Positions 11,501 to 25,700 of a stretch of DNA of 64,000 bases are shown here, piece by piece. How positions within the stretch are numbered: the stretch's first letter is position 1; each line of letters begins with the position of its first letter. Where the stretch lies: NCBI GenBank assembly GCA_948567375.1, contig OX419755.1, forward strand, positions 63,554,944-63,618,943. The letters are read 5' to 3'. The DNA is from Lunularia cruciata (lineage: Eukaryota > Streptophyta > Marchantiopsida > Lunulariales > Lunulariaceae). Under the pieces are notes generated by a model. It saw only the letters and a list, made by a program, of their open reading frames with translations. It did no database searches and was not told the origin of the DNA. The translations under genes were made by a program, and so were the position numbers.

Positions 11501-14500
11501 TAAATTTATTCGCCCAATGCAGGACACGCGGCTCAGAGTCAAGTTCAAGTCTCTCTGAGTGCGGTGTGTGGGCTTGTCTGGCATCTTCCTCACTGACAGG
11601 TGTAACTGCCAGTAACCTCTCTTGGGAGACGCAAGGGTCGCTGGTCGTGACTTGTGAAGGCCACATTTTAATATATAGCAACTGTGTCTGGACTCCTGCT
11701 TCTGCTAAACTGTGCTCTTCACCCGAGGATATAAGTAATGCAGTCTCTAATCTGGTTGTTCACGATGGCTTTTTCCTGAACTTTCCTCGGCCAACCGCAT
11801 CAGTGTTAACACTTGCGAAGGGTCACTCCGTCCAGAGTGTGCCGAAAGTGCCTGAATTTGAGCATGATCAAGGGAATGGATTTTGCAGTATCTTGGAGGC
11901 TGCAGAGAAGATTGGATTCTCCGTTTTAGATTATCACCCAGCAGCAATCTTATCATGGCTATCTAGAGGTCAGTATGTCTTTACTTTATGATATCCATTT
12001 AATTTGCTTATTACTTCCTTTGTAGTATTTAAGAGCGCCGCTGTCGAGTTTGTCTCATCTTAAGCTGCATTCTTGGCCCGCGTTTCCTCGACCTGTTTAC
12101 CCGAAAACTGGGAAGGTAATCTGTCAGAATTTTGCTGTTGCCGAGCGCAAGCTTTATCCTGAGCACAGGTTGTCTTTTCTTTCTTTCTCATACTCAGGTT
12201 ATAAAGGTTGTGCAAGGGCCTGCATTCGCCACTTAGCAAGATTTTTAGCCCCGCAATCAGAATCCTTGAGCAGTGGTCCTGGAACTCGTTCTGCCACTGC
12301 AACGGAGCTTCCTAAATTGAGGATACCACGAACACCCCTTTGCAAATTATTTCAAGAGGAGGAGCAACATCTGAAACGCAGTGGAATACAGAGTGGCGAA
12401 TCAAGCTTTGCTTTACTTGGTGGTACAAAACCCCAGCGTGCTAATTTTGCTGCAAATTTCTTATCTACTTATCCTAGAGATTCTTTCGGGGACTCCAGTA
12501 CCCCTGTGTTCAGTAGTTCTTCGGGAGCAGAACAGAGTTCGACGACAAATGGCAGTTTTGGGTTCAAAAGTGGAGGTCTACAATCTTTCACGAAGTTGGA
12601 ATTGGATTCAATAGCTAGAACAGTAAAGGGCAGCTCCGAGATTCCTGGACTATCAAGCGTAAATGAAAAAGTTCAGTTGTTGGCCCTGATCGACGTCTTG
12701 GCCGAGATGGATGGTGTTAGTCAACCCTCACCTACCGAAAGCCTTGACTCATCTGGGCAGAGGTAACCCCAGGTTCTTTGTCGGTTGTAGGTATGATATA
12801 GCTATGCCTTAGTAAAAGTCAGTTATGCCAGAGGGCAGAATTTTTATCCATCGTCTTTATCTTAGTCAATCAGTACTTTGTAGGAATAGCTCGCATTTTC
12901 GAGATTTTTAATAATTCTGCCCTTGGAGACTAAGATGAATACTCTTGCACTCTGCGCGACGTTTGCTGGGATGTCAACCAGTTCTTATGATTCATCCAAG
13001 TACGTTCCTCACCTGTAAAGCAATCTGGCCTCTTGCGACGTGTTCATGATTGCAGGTTCTGGCTGGCATTCCGCTATGCCGTTCACTATGCACGGTGGGC
13101 AAGAGACTTAAGCTCAGTTGTTGGAGAAGTTGTAGTTGAGTCTAGGGCCATGGCATGGGCCCTCCAGTCTGAGGCCAAGGAGACTCTCGTAGATCTTTGC
13201 CTTTCTAGCCAGGCCAGCACATGGTCTTTCATGCGGGCATTAGGAATGGGATATTGGTACAATGATCCAGCACAAGTGCGAAAAACAGTAAGTTAATTGT
13301 CTTTTTGAAGGATTGGTGCCGCTTCATAAATTGTTGATTTGTCTAAACCGTCCGTTTTGTACACAAAGAGGATACCTGGTGTGACACTCCTTCACCATTC
13401 AAGACCTTAATTGTAAGTCAAAAGTCCTTGAAAACGTGGAATTATCGAGCCTGTGCAAGATGGAGCTATAACGTCCATCATAATTTCGAGAATTTAAGTT
13501 GATTGTTATGTTCTGTATCGATCTGCAGATGGAAAAAGTCGCCCGGATTCATTTTCTGGAGAAGAAGGATCCAAAAGACTGCGCTCTCCTTTACGTGGCT
13601 TTAGATCGTCGTTCGGTTCTCGCTGGTCTTTTCAAACTAAGCAAAAATCAACGGGACAAGCCTCTCGCAGACTTCCTCTCTCGTGATTTCAAGGTAAAGG
13701 TTTGCAGTCTTTTGGTGACTTTATACTATGATATGACCAGTCAGGCTAGTTTTATCTGAACATTAGCAATGACTGCCGTGATTTCTCATCGATGCTTGGT
13801 GCAACTTCAGGATGTCAAAAGCTTAACTTGAAAAAGTGTAATAGGTTGTACCCCAAATGACGATGTTGTTTGACGATGCTGAAACTTTTGCAGGATGAGA
13901 AGCACAAGGTAGCTGCTTTGAAGAATGCTTATGTGCTAATGGGAAAGCACAAGCTTGAATTGGCTGCAGCGTTTTTCATTTTAGGGCACGATATCAACTC
14001 AGCAGCAGTCATCTGTGCAAAGAACATGGGTGATCCTCAACTCGCTCTTACAATTTGTCTTCTCTTGGAGGGTCCTAATGGACCGATTGGGCGAGACATA
14101 ACTCTTAAGTATGCACTTCCGAAAGCAAGGCAAGACGGTGATGGTTGGCTAGCAAGCTTACTTCAGGTAACATCAACTTTCCGCTTGGTTATACATGTAG
14201 TAAGTCTATTTGCTATCTGCCCGTCATCTTACATGACCGGCAGAATATAGCAAGTGTCATTCTAAATTTAGACCAAGAAATTTCCTCCGTCACCAATCAA
14301 TCCTAATCAAGCGGGGACATATTGAAATGGGGAGGGTTCAAACGATGTCTTCCTTGGTGATAGACGTTGATTCTTCCTCACTCAGCCCTAACACCTTACC
14401 GTCTTGCAGTGGTTACTGGGTGAAGGTATTGAGAGTCTCCACGCACTTAGAACTCAAAAAAAGGGCTCAGCTCCTCCGATGTTAAATTTCAATAAGCCTT

Positions 14501-17500
14501 TTTCCTCAGAAGAGGAGACGAACTGCTTTGTATTCCCCTTAGAACCGGATCTGGGAAGTTACTGTACATTACTTACTTCGAAGCCTCGCATACGGCTTGG
14601 CCCAAATGTCGCGGAAGCTGCTCTTCTTGCTAAGATTGCTACAACAAGGTCTGCTGCTGCTCTCAAGAGGACTGGTCTCTCTGTAAGTATCTCCGACCTT
14701 TGCCTTTCTCTGGCTCGAGCGTGTTCTAGTGAAAACTTTCACAGGCATATTAGGACCTGCATGTGAAGAATCTATCTATATAAGAATGGCTTATGCTCCC
14801 ATTTCTCATATAGATGATTGCATCGTTCTCTGAACGGCTTCTGTTCCTATTCCTCATACATATGATTGCATCGGGTCCGTCTTAAGTGGATGTGGACTCC
14901 CTGTTCTGTGAACGGCTTCTGCTCTCATTCCACACACACACATATATGTTTACATTTCATATGCACACCATTTGCACGTAATGAGTTCTGGATCCCCCGT
15001 CCTTCGAACGGCTTCTGCTCTCATGTCTGAATATATAGAGTGGAAATTTTGCCAAAGTCAGAGCCGTGAGATTTGAGATGTCGAATAGTAATTATGGAAA
15101 TCACAGTTGACAGTTTCTAAGTCCTCTAAGTCGGTCCAGTACAATTCGACTTCTGAGTTCTATGCACCAGCTAGGAATTCCGCCTACTTGCTTACTTGCT
15201 TATGAACTTATCAATTGACGTCTGTGGTTTAGCTTCACGTGCTTGAATACCTGAAGAGTGTACAATCTGCGAGTACAGCTCAAGTTGGAACTGGTTTCAA
15301 TTCTATCAACTTCGACCATACCTCTTCAACTGCGTTTGGTTCTTCTTCTTCAGCGACTGAACTAGAACTCACGGATGCTACTGGGAGAGAGGTGGGCCTT
15401 GGTTGGGTCGCTGCTGATGTTGTTTCTGGGATGCAAAGGAAGATGAAAGCCAGTCTGGCACTTCAGTGTGCTTCCCAACTCCTCCAAGACCATCCTTACT
15501 GGGGTGGTCAGACTTGTGCTGCCTGGCAGGATCCAATGATGCCCTCAATACTTTTGAGGCAAAAGCAAAGGCTACAAGTCGGAAAGGTTGGCAAAGCAGT
15601 CAAGCACATAGACAATGAGGATGCTACTGAAGATAACCTGGATGCTGATGAGGGTCTCTCATCGTTCTTGGAAGAAGCCGACAAGAATTTTGATGCTGAC
15701 ATACGGTTACTGGAGAAGAAATACATCGTCGATGTTGATTGGGTAGTTGCAGCTGTATGTCTCATCCTTCAACCCTAAAGAGCACGTTCAAATAGCCGAT
15801 CATTTACCTTTGTAGCTCAGGCAAGCGGATTGAGTCTGAGGGGATCGACAATATGTATCTTGTAGCTTAAGAGGTGACAGCTTTCTTGATCTTCGCGTTG
15901 AAGGACTGAATTTTGCGAGTAAATCTTGATATTTAGAGGTTGAAAACCTATGTACTAACCCGTCCTTGCTGATGAACTTGTTCAGCTCGAAACGTTCGCA
16001 CGTATTCATCACCGTCCCTACCTTCTTGATCGGCTGATTCAAGGGATAGGCATCCTGTCAGATTCTCCAGAAAGGGGTTTCCACCTGGCAACGAAGTCAG
16101 CTGTATCTGCTTCAGCAGCTGAATATCTTCATACCGCAGGAACTGAGGCACCCTGGGTGCTCGCGAGGGCAGTACTGGCTTGTGGCGGTGCTGCTTCTCC
16201 TATGCTAAGTACAGTGGAAATGCTGGAGAAGATTGGTCGGGAAGTATTCGGGGAAAGTAATGGATATGCTCAAGGTGGAGTATTATCTCGGTTCCAAATG
16301 GAAGAACTTGTACGTTTTGGGGGAGAAGTTCAGCTTTTCGCTACGGCCGCCAACCAAGAAGATCCCGTCTTTGGCAAGGAAAAGGCCTCACGATTCACGA
16401 ATCTTCTGTCCTTCGTTTTCTTCGTGGCGGCTGCGTGGCTGGGCCGTCAGACAAAGGTTCTTCTCGCTCTAATTGGTCCTACTGTGGTCGATCCTTCGGC
16501 ACCTCCTGTAGTCCCTTCGAGAGGATTTGATGCAGTGACCTGGTTTCGAAATTTAGAAAGTAAAGGCGTAGGCAGTGCTATACATGAAGCTGGAAAGAGA
16601 CCCCTGGAACCATTTGGCTTCAACATAGCAGGAATTGTGAACATATCAGCTGATGACGCGTGGCGTGTGCTAGGTGTCACAATATGGACTCACCTGCTAA
16701 TTTACGTAAAAAAGCAGCTGGCAGGTACTGCAGTTGAAGTCTCTTACAGCGGGTTTGGCCGGGTCTCTTCAACCCAGTCTCAGTCGCGAGTGAAAACATC
16801 CATTCAGTCAAACACATCGACGGCCCCGCTTCCTAAGGGGCCAACGTTTTTGGGCTTCAGTTTCCAGTCGTCTGCATTATCGTCGACGTGGTTTGATTTC
16901 AAATCGAAGACCAGAGATAGTACTAGCTCGCATCAATATGTGAACGTAGCCAGCAGCAGTTGTAATGGATCCCTCGAGAGTGTGTCTAAGCCGTCTGCAG
17001 ATCATCCAGTTGCAGCTGCAGTTACCGCTGACACCGACGAGTTCGATGCCGCTTTGTTAGGTACTCTTACGTCCGTTGTGGCTGGCCTTCGCAAAGAGCT
17101 GGCGGCTCACTTACATCATACCTTAACTTTGTCAAATACAGAACCGCTAAGCCTGTGGCTTTGGGGCAAACCTAATCAAGCTGAGGTTGCTAAGCCGACT
17201 GCAACAGGAGGCAGTGGTCCATCAAAAGTCTTTAGTGCATCAAGCTCAGCATCCGTGGTCGGAGGATCTACTGCCATCAATATGAATGTGCCCTCACTGC
17301 TGCAGTCGAATCTGTTCCCAACAGCAGAAATCGACATAGATGACGAAGCATCCAAAGAGCTCTGGCGTATGCTGGTCGTGCGTGAAAAGGTTTGTTCTGC
17401 ACTTGGTTTGGAAGGTGTTAGTGGACAAAAGGTCCAAAAGGAGGATGACGAGATGTCAGGATGGTACTTTGGGAGAAAAATGCCAATGCAGAGTACCTCA

Positions 17501-18262
17501 GGCCAGTCAACTGGGAGTGACAGAGACGTGAATATCACTGGAAAGCTTCCTCCCAAAAGAATTATGTGGAATACAGCTAAGGATGGAACTTCTGTATCTT
17601 GTGAATCTGTTGGTGTGAGTGGACAGCGCCAGGAGGTGCCCAGACCTATCGCACCAGTGGAAGGTCTTCATCTAAGTGAAGAGTTTTCTGAGGTAGTGTT
17701 TTTAACAATTTTTTAGAGTCTTATCTAACTGACTTGCCCACAAGACATAAGCCCGCTGCCAATACACCAGACTTCATATCCGACTTCCAGTAGACAATGT
17801 AGACCTGACAAAGGTGCAAGCTTTTTCAGCCTCTAAACTCTGCTGAGCTTGCGCCGAAGAAATCATGAGTATCTGATTGTTCAGTGCTTACGATGTCTCT
17901 GTGTCCTTGTTCTTGTATGTTCGGTGTCTTCTTTGAAGCACTGAGTACTATTTTAGTACTCCAGAATACCTTCGATGCTCCTCGCAGAGAATTACAAGTT
18001 AGGCAGTATATGTCAAAAGGTCATTGCATCTCTCGGCCTGTCAATTTTAAGCTCCCTGACTAACTGGTTTCCTCACCACGATGGCACTGGTGCATAACAA
18101 GTTTGCTGGCGATTTCAGGCTGATCCTGAGTACCACTCACCAACAGTCAAGAAGCTTTTCACCACTCCTTGGCACCCCGGATCAGACGCATTGGTGAAGG
18201 CATCTGTGCTCCCCAATCTCCTTTATAGTGACTCCGCGAGACAAAGCTCTCGCAGATTCTGA
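8507..18262 (+). CDS. DMX/Rav1-family (rabconnectin-3 alpha-like) WD40 protein, ten-exon model
   Basis: Rav1/DMXL proteins regulate assembly of the vacuolar-type proton ATPase. My model joins exons 8507-8891, 9122-11968, 12198-12762, 13056-13287, 13529-13693, 13894-14166, 14410-14682, 15233-15754, 15986-17692 and 18119-18262. Every intron is GT-AG, all phases agree, and the total gives 2370 residues. The N-terminus has DWLPLFAGFSWLAYG, as in plant homologues, followed by a degenerate WD40 region (about residues 40-1060; examples DGVVRLW and GCVDGVLRLW). The Rav1 C-terminal core spans exons 4-6: RFWLAFRYAVHYARW, MEKVARIHFLEKKDPKDCAL, DEKHKVAALKNAYVLMGKHK and NMGDPQLALTICLLLEG. Residues after about 1700 are serine-rich and poorly conserved. 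The WD40 propeller expected at the C-terminus is not found before the stop at 18260-18262. The last exon is the least certain part. Confidence 0.85.
14780..15025 (+). repeat. Degenerate short tandem repeats inside intron 7 of the Rav1-like gene
   Basis: The phrase gaacggcttctg followed by (c/t)tc(c/t)cat occurs near 14833, 14911 and 15007, with a weaker form (atggcttatgctcccat) near 14787. Flanking pieces (cata.atgattgcatcg) are also repeated. The period is roughly 75-95 bases. It lies wholly in the intron between 14682 and 15233. Confidence 0.7.
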
Positions 18263-21200
18263 AGTCAGAGGTGAAACAGACTCCTTTGAGTTTGATGGAA
18301 GACATCAGATTGCTGTCTGGCATTGTACGCTTCTAAACCAACGCTGCAGGACAGCTTGTGATTACACCCCAAATCATATACCATCACAAGGTAGTCATTA
18401 TCCAGAAGCTTGCTGGTTCCCATAACTTCTTCATTCATTTCTGTAGATCTTCACTTCTACAGGGCTGATGTCGTGTCTTGTCGTGTCTTGTCGCCGGTTT
18501 CATGGAGATCACAGTCAAGAGTGATTCTTTGTTTGTACTTGTAACAGCTGATCATTTCTGTTTCATAAGTGCTGATGAGAAGGGAAAATAAATCTTTTTG
18601 ACCAGGTAAACTTGTACTAGGCTACGCCAACGAAAATTACATGATTTGTTTATGGTTATTGGTTTATGAATAGCTTCTTGACATCTATCACAAATTGGGC
18701 TGACCGGATGTTGTATTTATGTTTTTCAAATGGATTAAAAGAAATGGTGATTTTCGCCATAGTCGACTCTTATACTTTTCAGACAAGAAATTATCCTATC
18801 CCTTTTTAATCCGAAGGAGAGGGAAGAGAGCTAGTTATGAGGAGGTAATGTGATATTTCTCCATTAGATCCTTCAAATGATAGGTCCACTACTTAAGTAT
18901 TAAAAGATATTAGCAGCACTTAGGAAGCACAACCAATGCTTTTGTGAAGGTATCCTTTTAGATCAGGAGTGTACTGGTCAAGACAACGAAGTTTCTCAAA
19001 CGCCTCAGTTCCCATTTCTTCGAATCATAATACCAAATACTGAGTCTATAGGAAGGGAGGTTGACTGGCAGATTTCGTGCTTCTTACCTTCAACCTTATA
19101 GGTTTCATCCAATCAGATTGCGTCCTGAGGTTGTTTGCGATAGTGGGTTGATATGCGCAGGCACTTTAAGTAAATCATTGGAGCAGGAAGCAAATTTTAA
19201 GAAGAAAATGGAAGGTTTGCAAATTCTACCAGTTATTGTGTCCTTTTGACTGTGTTCATGTCTAGACACCGTACACTTGATCTAGTCCTTCTGTTCTGTT
19301 GTCCTTCAGAAGGTTACAGGGAATACAACCTTTTTTGAGGTTACCGTGAATAGAAGTGTAGTGTGTGAGCAATCATCTAAGCAAATTAAGGTAGCACCCG
19401 AGGATGCGTGTAGGCGTAACTAGCTACAACCATCTTTAGACGTTGTCCCTTCACTAGATTTCAGGTCGCTGTCCCAATACAGTCCGTAGGACTGATCCCT
19501 TTGTCGATCCCTTTCACAGTACAATCTTCTCTTACAAGCCTCTAAGCTACGTAGAACTTTTGTGGTCAATCTGACTATGGTCCTGGCTCATGGTTAGGTT
19601 GCAGAGGGTGCACTTGGAAGTTACCAGTGTTCGAACAAGATTGAGCAGAAAGGTGATCCATTCTCTTCTGGAGGTAAAAGGAGTCTCTTTGTTATGACAA
19701 CCTCTTATACGTCTGAGTCCTTCATACGCTGCAGATGCATCCAAGCCTGTGATTATTGTGGGTCACTGTGAGAGATGTAATATGCTCGATTACGAAGTAG
19801 CAATGGCTGAGAGTTTATGCCGGAGCAGAATGCTGTTTGGTTTTCAGAACTTGACCGTTCCTAACAGATTTTAAAGCTTAGACTGTCTTTAATATGTGCC
19901 TCTTTTCTGTGCAGGATTTGCGCATGTTAAGCTGAATCGCGTCGAAGTTCACTTGTAAAGCGTATAGCTCGAATTGATGATAAACTTTCCAGTACATCAA
20001 GCAGCGACGACTTATGAAGCGATTCACCTAAAGGGTACTTGATCCGTCACCCTTTAAGCTATTGGGGCAAATTGAGTAGCTGCGCTTCACTTTGCTCATC
20101 TTCTGAACTTACTTCTTGGCATCTCGTATCAGTCACTCATACGGACTTCTGTGCCAACTGCTGCAGCCCTGCTTGCCGCCTGACTCATCTTCTGCCCCAT
20201 AATATCTTTGCACCAGTTTTGTACCCCACAATGACTTGCAAGAGACTCAGATTCTAGAGCGGAGCACGCCAACACTCATTTTGGTGGCCTGACAGGCTCC
20301 TGGCGGGCATTGCAGCGAGATGTCCTTTAACGTTGTCTTGAGGTGTGAGTGAAGACACTTGATGAGGAAAGCTTATGGTATGAAGGATGGAAGACTTTCT
20401 TGACGGCCGGGGAGATAGGCTGAATGGAGACGTACAGGCCACCTTAATTAAATAATGTAAATACTGTTTAGATTGAGTCTGAATGGCTCAATATCATATG
20501 TGAGACGTTTAAGTACCTGCCTAATGGCATGGCTTACTGATAGAAGCATAACGATATCGACTTAACTAAAGACCTGCAGAGGACCCTGAATTCACGCACT
20601 ATGATACCTGTATACACGAGTGGCAGAGCAACTCCTGTTTAAAGACCGTTCTGTACCAACTGGTTACCTTGAGGTAAAATCTGAATCGCACTAGGAGGGG
20701 TTGATGCCTGAATCAAGTTATCGTGGGAAGAAAGTCATTTTGAGACGTGAATATATAGCTCTTTGGTAAAAGAACTGCGCCCCTTTAAGACAAAGCAAAC
20801 GAGGAACAGAACTGAACGTTGGATTGTGACTTAACTTTATGGCCAGTCAATCTCGAGCATCAAGGACTCTCCCGCTGCAGGGAATGAAAAGTTATTGGAT
20901 TGATTTCAATTGAATGCGTGGACGTACACTGGATAACAATGAACACAGTCCCCGGTTTAGTCATTTAGTATTGGTTTTCTTTTGGCACGACATTTCTCGC
21001 GTATATCAAGATAACTGATTCCAAGAACTAAAGCTTTTTGTATATTTTTCCCCGTTATTGGGCCTGAACTTAGACCGGTCACATCTAAATGTTATTCTTT
21101 AGTGGTCCTCGGCTTAGATTGGTTCAATCTAAAACTTTGGTCATCATGGTAGCTTTGAGTCTTGGGCGATTCTTACGCAAATCTTACCCCAATTCTGCTT

Positions 21201-21334
21201 TCATGCAAGCAGTTTACGGCCCCTCTTATCTTAATTAACGGAACATATGCAGTTTACGTCGTCATATTAATTTTAATTCGTGGTAGCTAAGGATCAGTTT
21301 GTGTAAAACTAGTATAACAGCAACAACCATTTTG
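18263..21334. other. 3' flank of the Rav1-like gene and intergenic DNA
   Basis: A plausible polyadenylation region (ttgtttgtacttg, then aaataaatc) lies near 18528-18595. I searched this stretch by eye for the missing C-terminal WD40 block of the Rav1/DMX family and did not find it. Remaining open frames are short and unrecognised. Confidence 0.4.
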
Positions 21335-22715
21335 AAAAAAGGAGACCGCGTAGGAAAAATGAAGGATGGGAAGACCCCATCAAGCCCGTACAAGGGAGAG
21401 ACAAAAAAGGTAACATGGGGCTAAGCCCCAATAGAGTCTGTATGAGAAATCTGCCCTACCGCACCTAAGATATCCGAGCTATGCAAGTCATACGGTCTAC
21501 ACACAACTGGAGCATCCGAAGAAACATCACCTAATGTGATTGCTCTCCTATGGATTGCACCAGCCATTGCACTCTGTAGAGCAATGGACACACGCTGTCC
21601 AAAGTAAGCTACAAAGTATGAGAGTGAGAGTGGTATCCCTTGACGCCTAACATGATAAGCTCTCGCGCACTCCCTGACAAATGTGTCAAATGCCGTGTCC
21701 ATCGCTCCATATAACTCCAAGGCTAGAGGAACAAAGAGGTGACCTCATTGCATGCCCCTATACTTGGAGACCTTGCGACCTGCTGCTGCACTCGCCGCCC
21801 ATCCAGGGGGATGGGTAATCACTCCCTCCGAAACTGTATCCCGCGTAGGGTCCGTGACCATGACATCCGCTACTGTCACCTGATCATCTCGGACCAAGTA
21901 TAAGTCTGCCCTGACACGTGTCGTCTGCAACGCATACAAACACTCCCTCCAAACTAAGTATCCACTCTCTCGTGCCATAGCAAACACTATGTCTCTAATG
22001 GCATCATGTGTAGCTATCCTCTGTCCTCCAAAAGGACACCGTGTCATGTGGACCGCCGCTGCATCTAGTGTAGAACCACACTCACAAGTGAGTAGTGAAG
22101 ATGCAGATGGGTGGACCAAACCTAGGCGAAACCTCATCGCTGTAGAGAAAGTAGCCGGTGCAAGTCGGAAAGCCCTAATGCATGGTCGAGCTAGGATCCA
22201 CGAGCCTGCACCCTTGCCGGAGCAAGAGCGTAGACGTGCTCTAGTAGCCTGAGGAATGGACGAGTCAACTAAGAGAGAATGTAGCGTATGCTCACACTGT
22301 CGCTCCATCAAGGAAGACTGTAGACCTCTAGTCCAATCTGACGATAGTGAAGCAAACGGTGGAAAACCCTCTCGTGCTCGTGAAGATAGACTATCTCTCG
22401 TCTGCCGCAATAACACATGGAGAGAAAAGGATCCTCCCTCCACCTCTGTCACATAAGTCTCCAAAACCGGCCTATCAGCAACCACAAAACGAGATGCAAG
22501 TAGGGGTGCCGAGAGAGCCCAACTACCCAAAAACGCTATAGGTGCCATCTCCTCCATAGAAAGCAAGCCAACCCCACCACATGAGATCGGTAGAGCCGTC
22601 TGTCTACGTGCCAAATCCCCTGTCACACACTCAAAAGTCCCTGGTCCAATAATATCACCAGACTCCCATAATCCTCCTATCAAATGCTCTCAGACGTGAT
22701 AGGAAGGACGGTGAG
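21335..22715 (-). mobile_element. Young 5'-truncated copy of the RLE non-LTR retrotransposon (copy 1)
   Basis: The copy runs in element orientation from about 22715 down to the 3' end at 21335 (aaaaaaggagaccgcgtagg on the plus strand). It is close to identical to the matching part of the copy at 29282-33038 but lacks everything upstream of the end of the RT region. It keeps the knuckle CECGSTLDAAAVHMTRC and the endonuclease core RADLYLVRDDQVTVADV. It has an intact CGA where the other copy has TGA (30108-30110), but has its own CGA-to-TGA stop at 21742-21744 and a 2-base deletion near 22665. A convincing target-site duplication was not found; only TTTTG is shared at the edges. Confidence 0.88.
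21421..22683 (-). pseudogene. RLE retrotransposon ORF fragment (post-RT region, CCHC knuckle, endonuclease)
   Basis: Two open stretches, 22683-21745 and 21720-21421, lie in one frame separated by a TGA (21742-21744). They encode the C-terminal third of the element protein: the region following the RT, the cysteine/histidine knuckle, the R2-like PD-(D/E)XK endonuclease core with the downstream GRKVSKY motif, and the tail ending GQISHTDSIGA. A 2-base deletion near 22665 shifts the frame at the truncated 5' side, so the apparent MIGG start is not native. Confidence 0.85.
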
Positions 22716-25700
22716 TTTTGGGTATTAGTTTTGGACGTTTACAAGGCCAATAACCTCACTGATAGTCTAAAATAGGATGTCAGCTAGGTCCATTGGCAAT
22801 GGACAATGATTTATAGTACTCCAATGATACAAGTGCTACTACATAATGAGCATTCCATTTGCAAAGAAATTGCAAGCAGAAAAGTCATACTAAAACAAAG
22901 CACTATTAAATTGAACGTTTGGTAGAATCATGTCTTCATTAAGGGAAATTAATATCATGATATCCAAGACAATATAGTCAGTTAAGTTCTCTCTACACAT
23001 ACACATGTGAGTATGTCCTCTAGTTGTTTACTAAGCTTGATTCCCATATTAAGTGAAATTTGAACAAATTGTGGGATTATGGAAGAAAGAAATAAATGTA
23101 AAATTCTGGCCATCTAACTATTGGAGAGAAGACAAAATCATATATTCTCCCATAGAATAAGACAAAGATCTTCATCTTAGGACAATGAGTGGACAACAAG
23201 GCCAATCTTATGGAGGGAAGGTAAGTAGCTAGGTATTAGCTACCACAAACTAGGAAATTGCCGCAATGGACTAATAAGGACCCCAAAAGGAAACAAAAGA
23301 AGAATACAAAAGCCACCAAGAAATGCAAATGGTGAACATGAGCTCAAGGTCTAAGGAAAAGGGCAAAAAGCAGAATGTCTACGACCAAAGACACAAAAGT
23401 ATCAAAGGAGAGCCATAGTGCGTAATGATCCTCCTTTCTCTTAGTGGCAATGATCATTGTAGTTACTGCTTGAATGCCAGGTCATACCAAGAACTCTGTT
23501 TCTAGTGACTTTGCAACCACCAAATCAAAAAAATGTATTTTTACCATCCATAAATGAGACTATGTTTGCATTCACCTTGAAGAGGTGGTCCTTTTAGGTC
23601 AAACCATTACTCAATTTGGACTTGGGAATGAATAGATTGTAGGATTCAAGCCATTGTATATCCAATATGCTCTCTACCTATGGTGCATTGTAAAATATGA
23701 ATGCAATATGTATCATAAGTAGATCTGCATGCATATTGGTCCAAGAGCACTAGATATAGTAATCTTAGACATAAGAATGTTGTGGTAATTTCCTTAGATG
23801 TGAAGCCAAATTCCTCAATGAATGGACGGGCATGGAGCCAAGCTCCGGAGCCTTTCTCTTTGCAAGAGAATATACTAATTTTATCAAGTAAAAGTGTCTC
23901 AATGAGGATGTTGGTAAAGGTGTGATTGTACATATGCTTACTAAGATTTGCTTAAATCTTCCTTGAGTCTATGGGTACAAAATCAAGAAATGAAAGGAGT
24001 GTTATGTGTGCAAGACCTAACAATAGGTCATGAGCAGAATAAAGAGATGCTTGGAAATTGTGGATTCCCAAATATAATGTAATGGTAGGAAGAAGAAAAA
24101 AATGCAACCCTCTTATAAGAAACTATCTGCTACTAGAGAAGCCACTCATGCCCATGCTCTAGATATGTTGCCAATGTAATAGCCTCTTGCAATATGAGAC
24201 CACATCCTCCTATGGTTATTGGAAGAGTTATTTATAGTCTACGCTACTAGTTTGATAGCTTTGAGAGCATACAATGCCATAATAGAGTGCTCGTGCTCCT
24301 AGATATGATGCATATGCAATAGACTCTTGCAATATGAGACCACATCCTCGTATGGCTACAACATAGCTATTTATAGTCTACACTACTTTTTTGATAGCTA
24401 TAAGAGCATACAATGTCATAATAGAGTGTAGAAAGTGTAGCTTATAGAATATCAAAGGCATGTAGATGAGGTAGGAATACCTTTGTGGCTAGGTAAGTAC
24501 ATCTAAATATGAGGTTTTGGATGTATAACATCTTGTAAGGATGGAGCTGGCCATTTATGTATTCCCCAAACAAGATAGTAGATGAGTATGAGTTGTGGCC
24601 TAAACCAAAGTGTTTGAGATAATGAGTTTCAAATGTATCCTCTCTTAAAGAAGAGCCCAATACACTCGAACCTCTTATTAGGAACTTCAAACCTTTAATC
24701 AAGAATAAAACCTAGGTGGGAAGTCCAAGGAAGTGTTGATTATATGAGGACTTCAAATTTTTCAATTATGAGTCTAGATTCATAAACCTAAGTTTTCTAG
24801 GGTGAGCATGAAAGTAGATAAGGTTAAAAATAATAATTCTCCAAAGGACCCAAGATATGGTTATTATCTAAAAGGGATGGAGAGAGATATAATTAGAAAA
24901 AGGAGCTAAAACCTTTTGCAAAGTTATGTAGTGAGCTAAGGTAAATAATGGACTCTCAAATGATCTCCTTGGCATATACACTCAACATATGCTAGTTGTG
25001 TAAGCTCTTCTATAATATTATGATTATTATACAACAAATATATCTCAATGTTATAGAAAATGCACAAAAAAGGGATCATGGAGAAGATTTTATCACCTAC
25101 CGAATGGAAATGTAAAATAAAGTTGGACAAAAAATGGTATTTAAGACATTTGAGATATCCATTTGAGCCACCATCCAATCAAGATGGATATCCTTTGAAT
25201 GAAACTTGAATGTATATAATAATCATTTTCAATCACATGGAATAACCTTTGCAAACTCATGTGAAGATAAAAAGAATGACAAAGAGTGATAAATCTGTAA
25301 ATAAATAGTGCATTAAACTAAACTTAGGAAAACATCCACATTGGCTATTGGATGAACATCATATGTCTCCTTTCTTAAAGTAAAGAGGAAATATGCCCCA
25401 AAAAATTGATCAATTCTTGAGGACTTTAAACTTGAGACAATGTGTAAACAATATGCAAAGAGGAAGGTGAAGCCAAAATCTGGGATTTTGGAGGAAATAA
25501 AATCACACAAATGCTTAAAAGCTCATCCCAAAGACCTATATGTTAAGAAATATGGAGATTGGACTAAAGCATGAGCAAAGAAATACTATGTAAGTTATAA
25601 CTCTTCATCTAGATGATAATCATAGAAAAAAGAAAAAAGATATGAACAGTAGATGAAGAGTATTTAACCTCCATGATCTATTTGGCTATAGGTTGGGTTT

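Noticed and set aside
12050-12197. Coding extension of Rav1-like exon 3 to the left
   Set aside because: The frame is open, but the conserved join SRG-YKGCARACIRHLARFL is made by splicing 11968 to 12198 with matching phase; the extension is intron.
21330-22720. TTTTG as target-site duplication of RLE copy 1
   Set aside because: Five bases are too few to distinguish from chance, and other copies have 8-13 bp.
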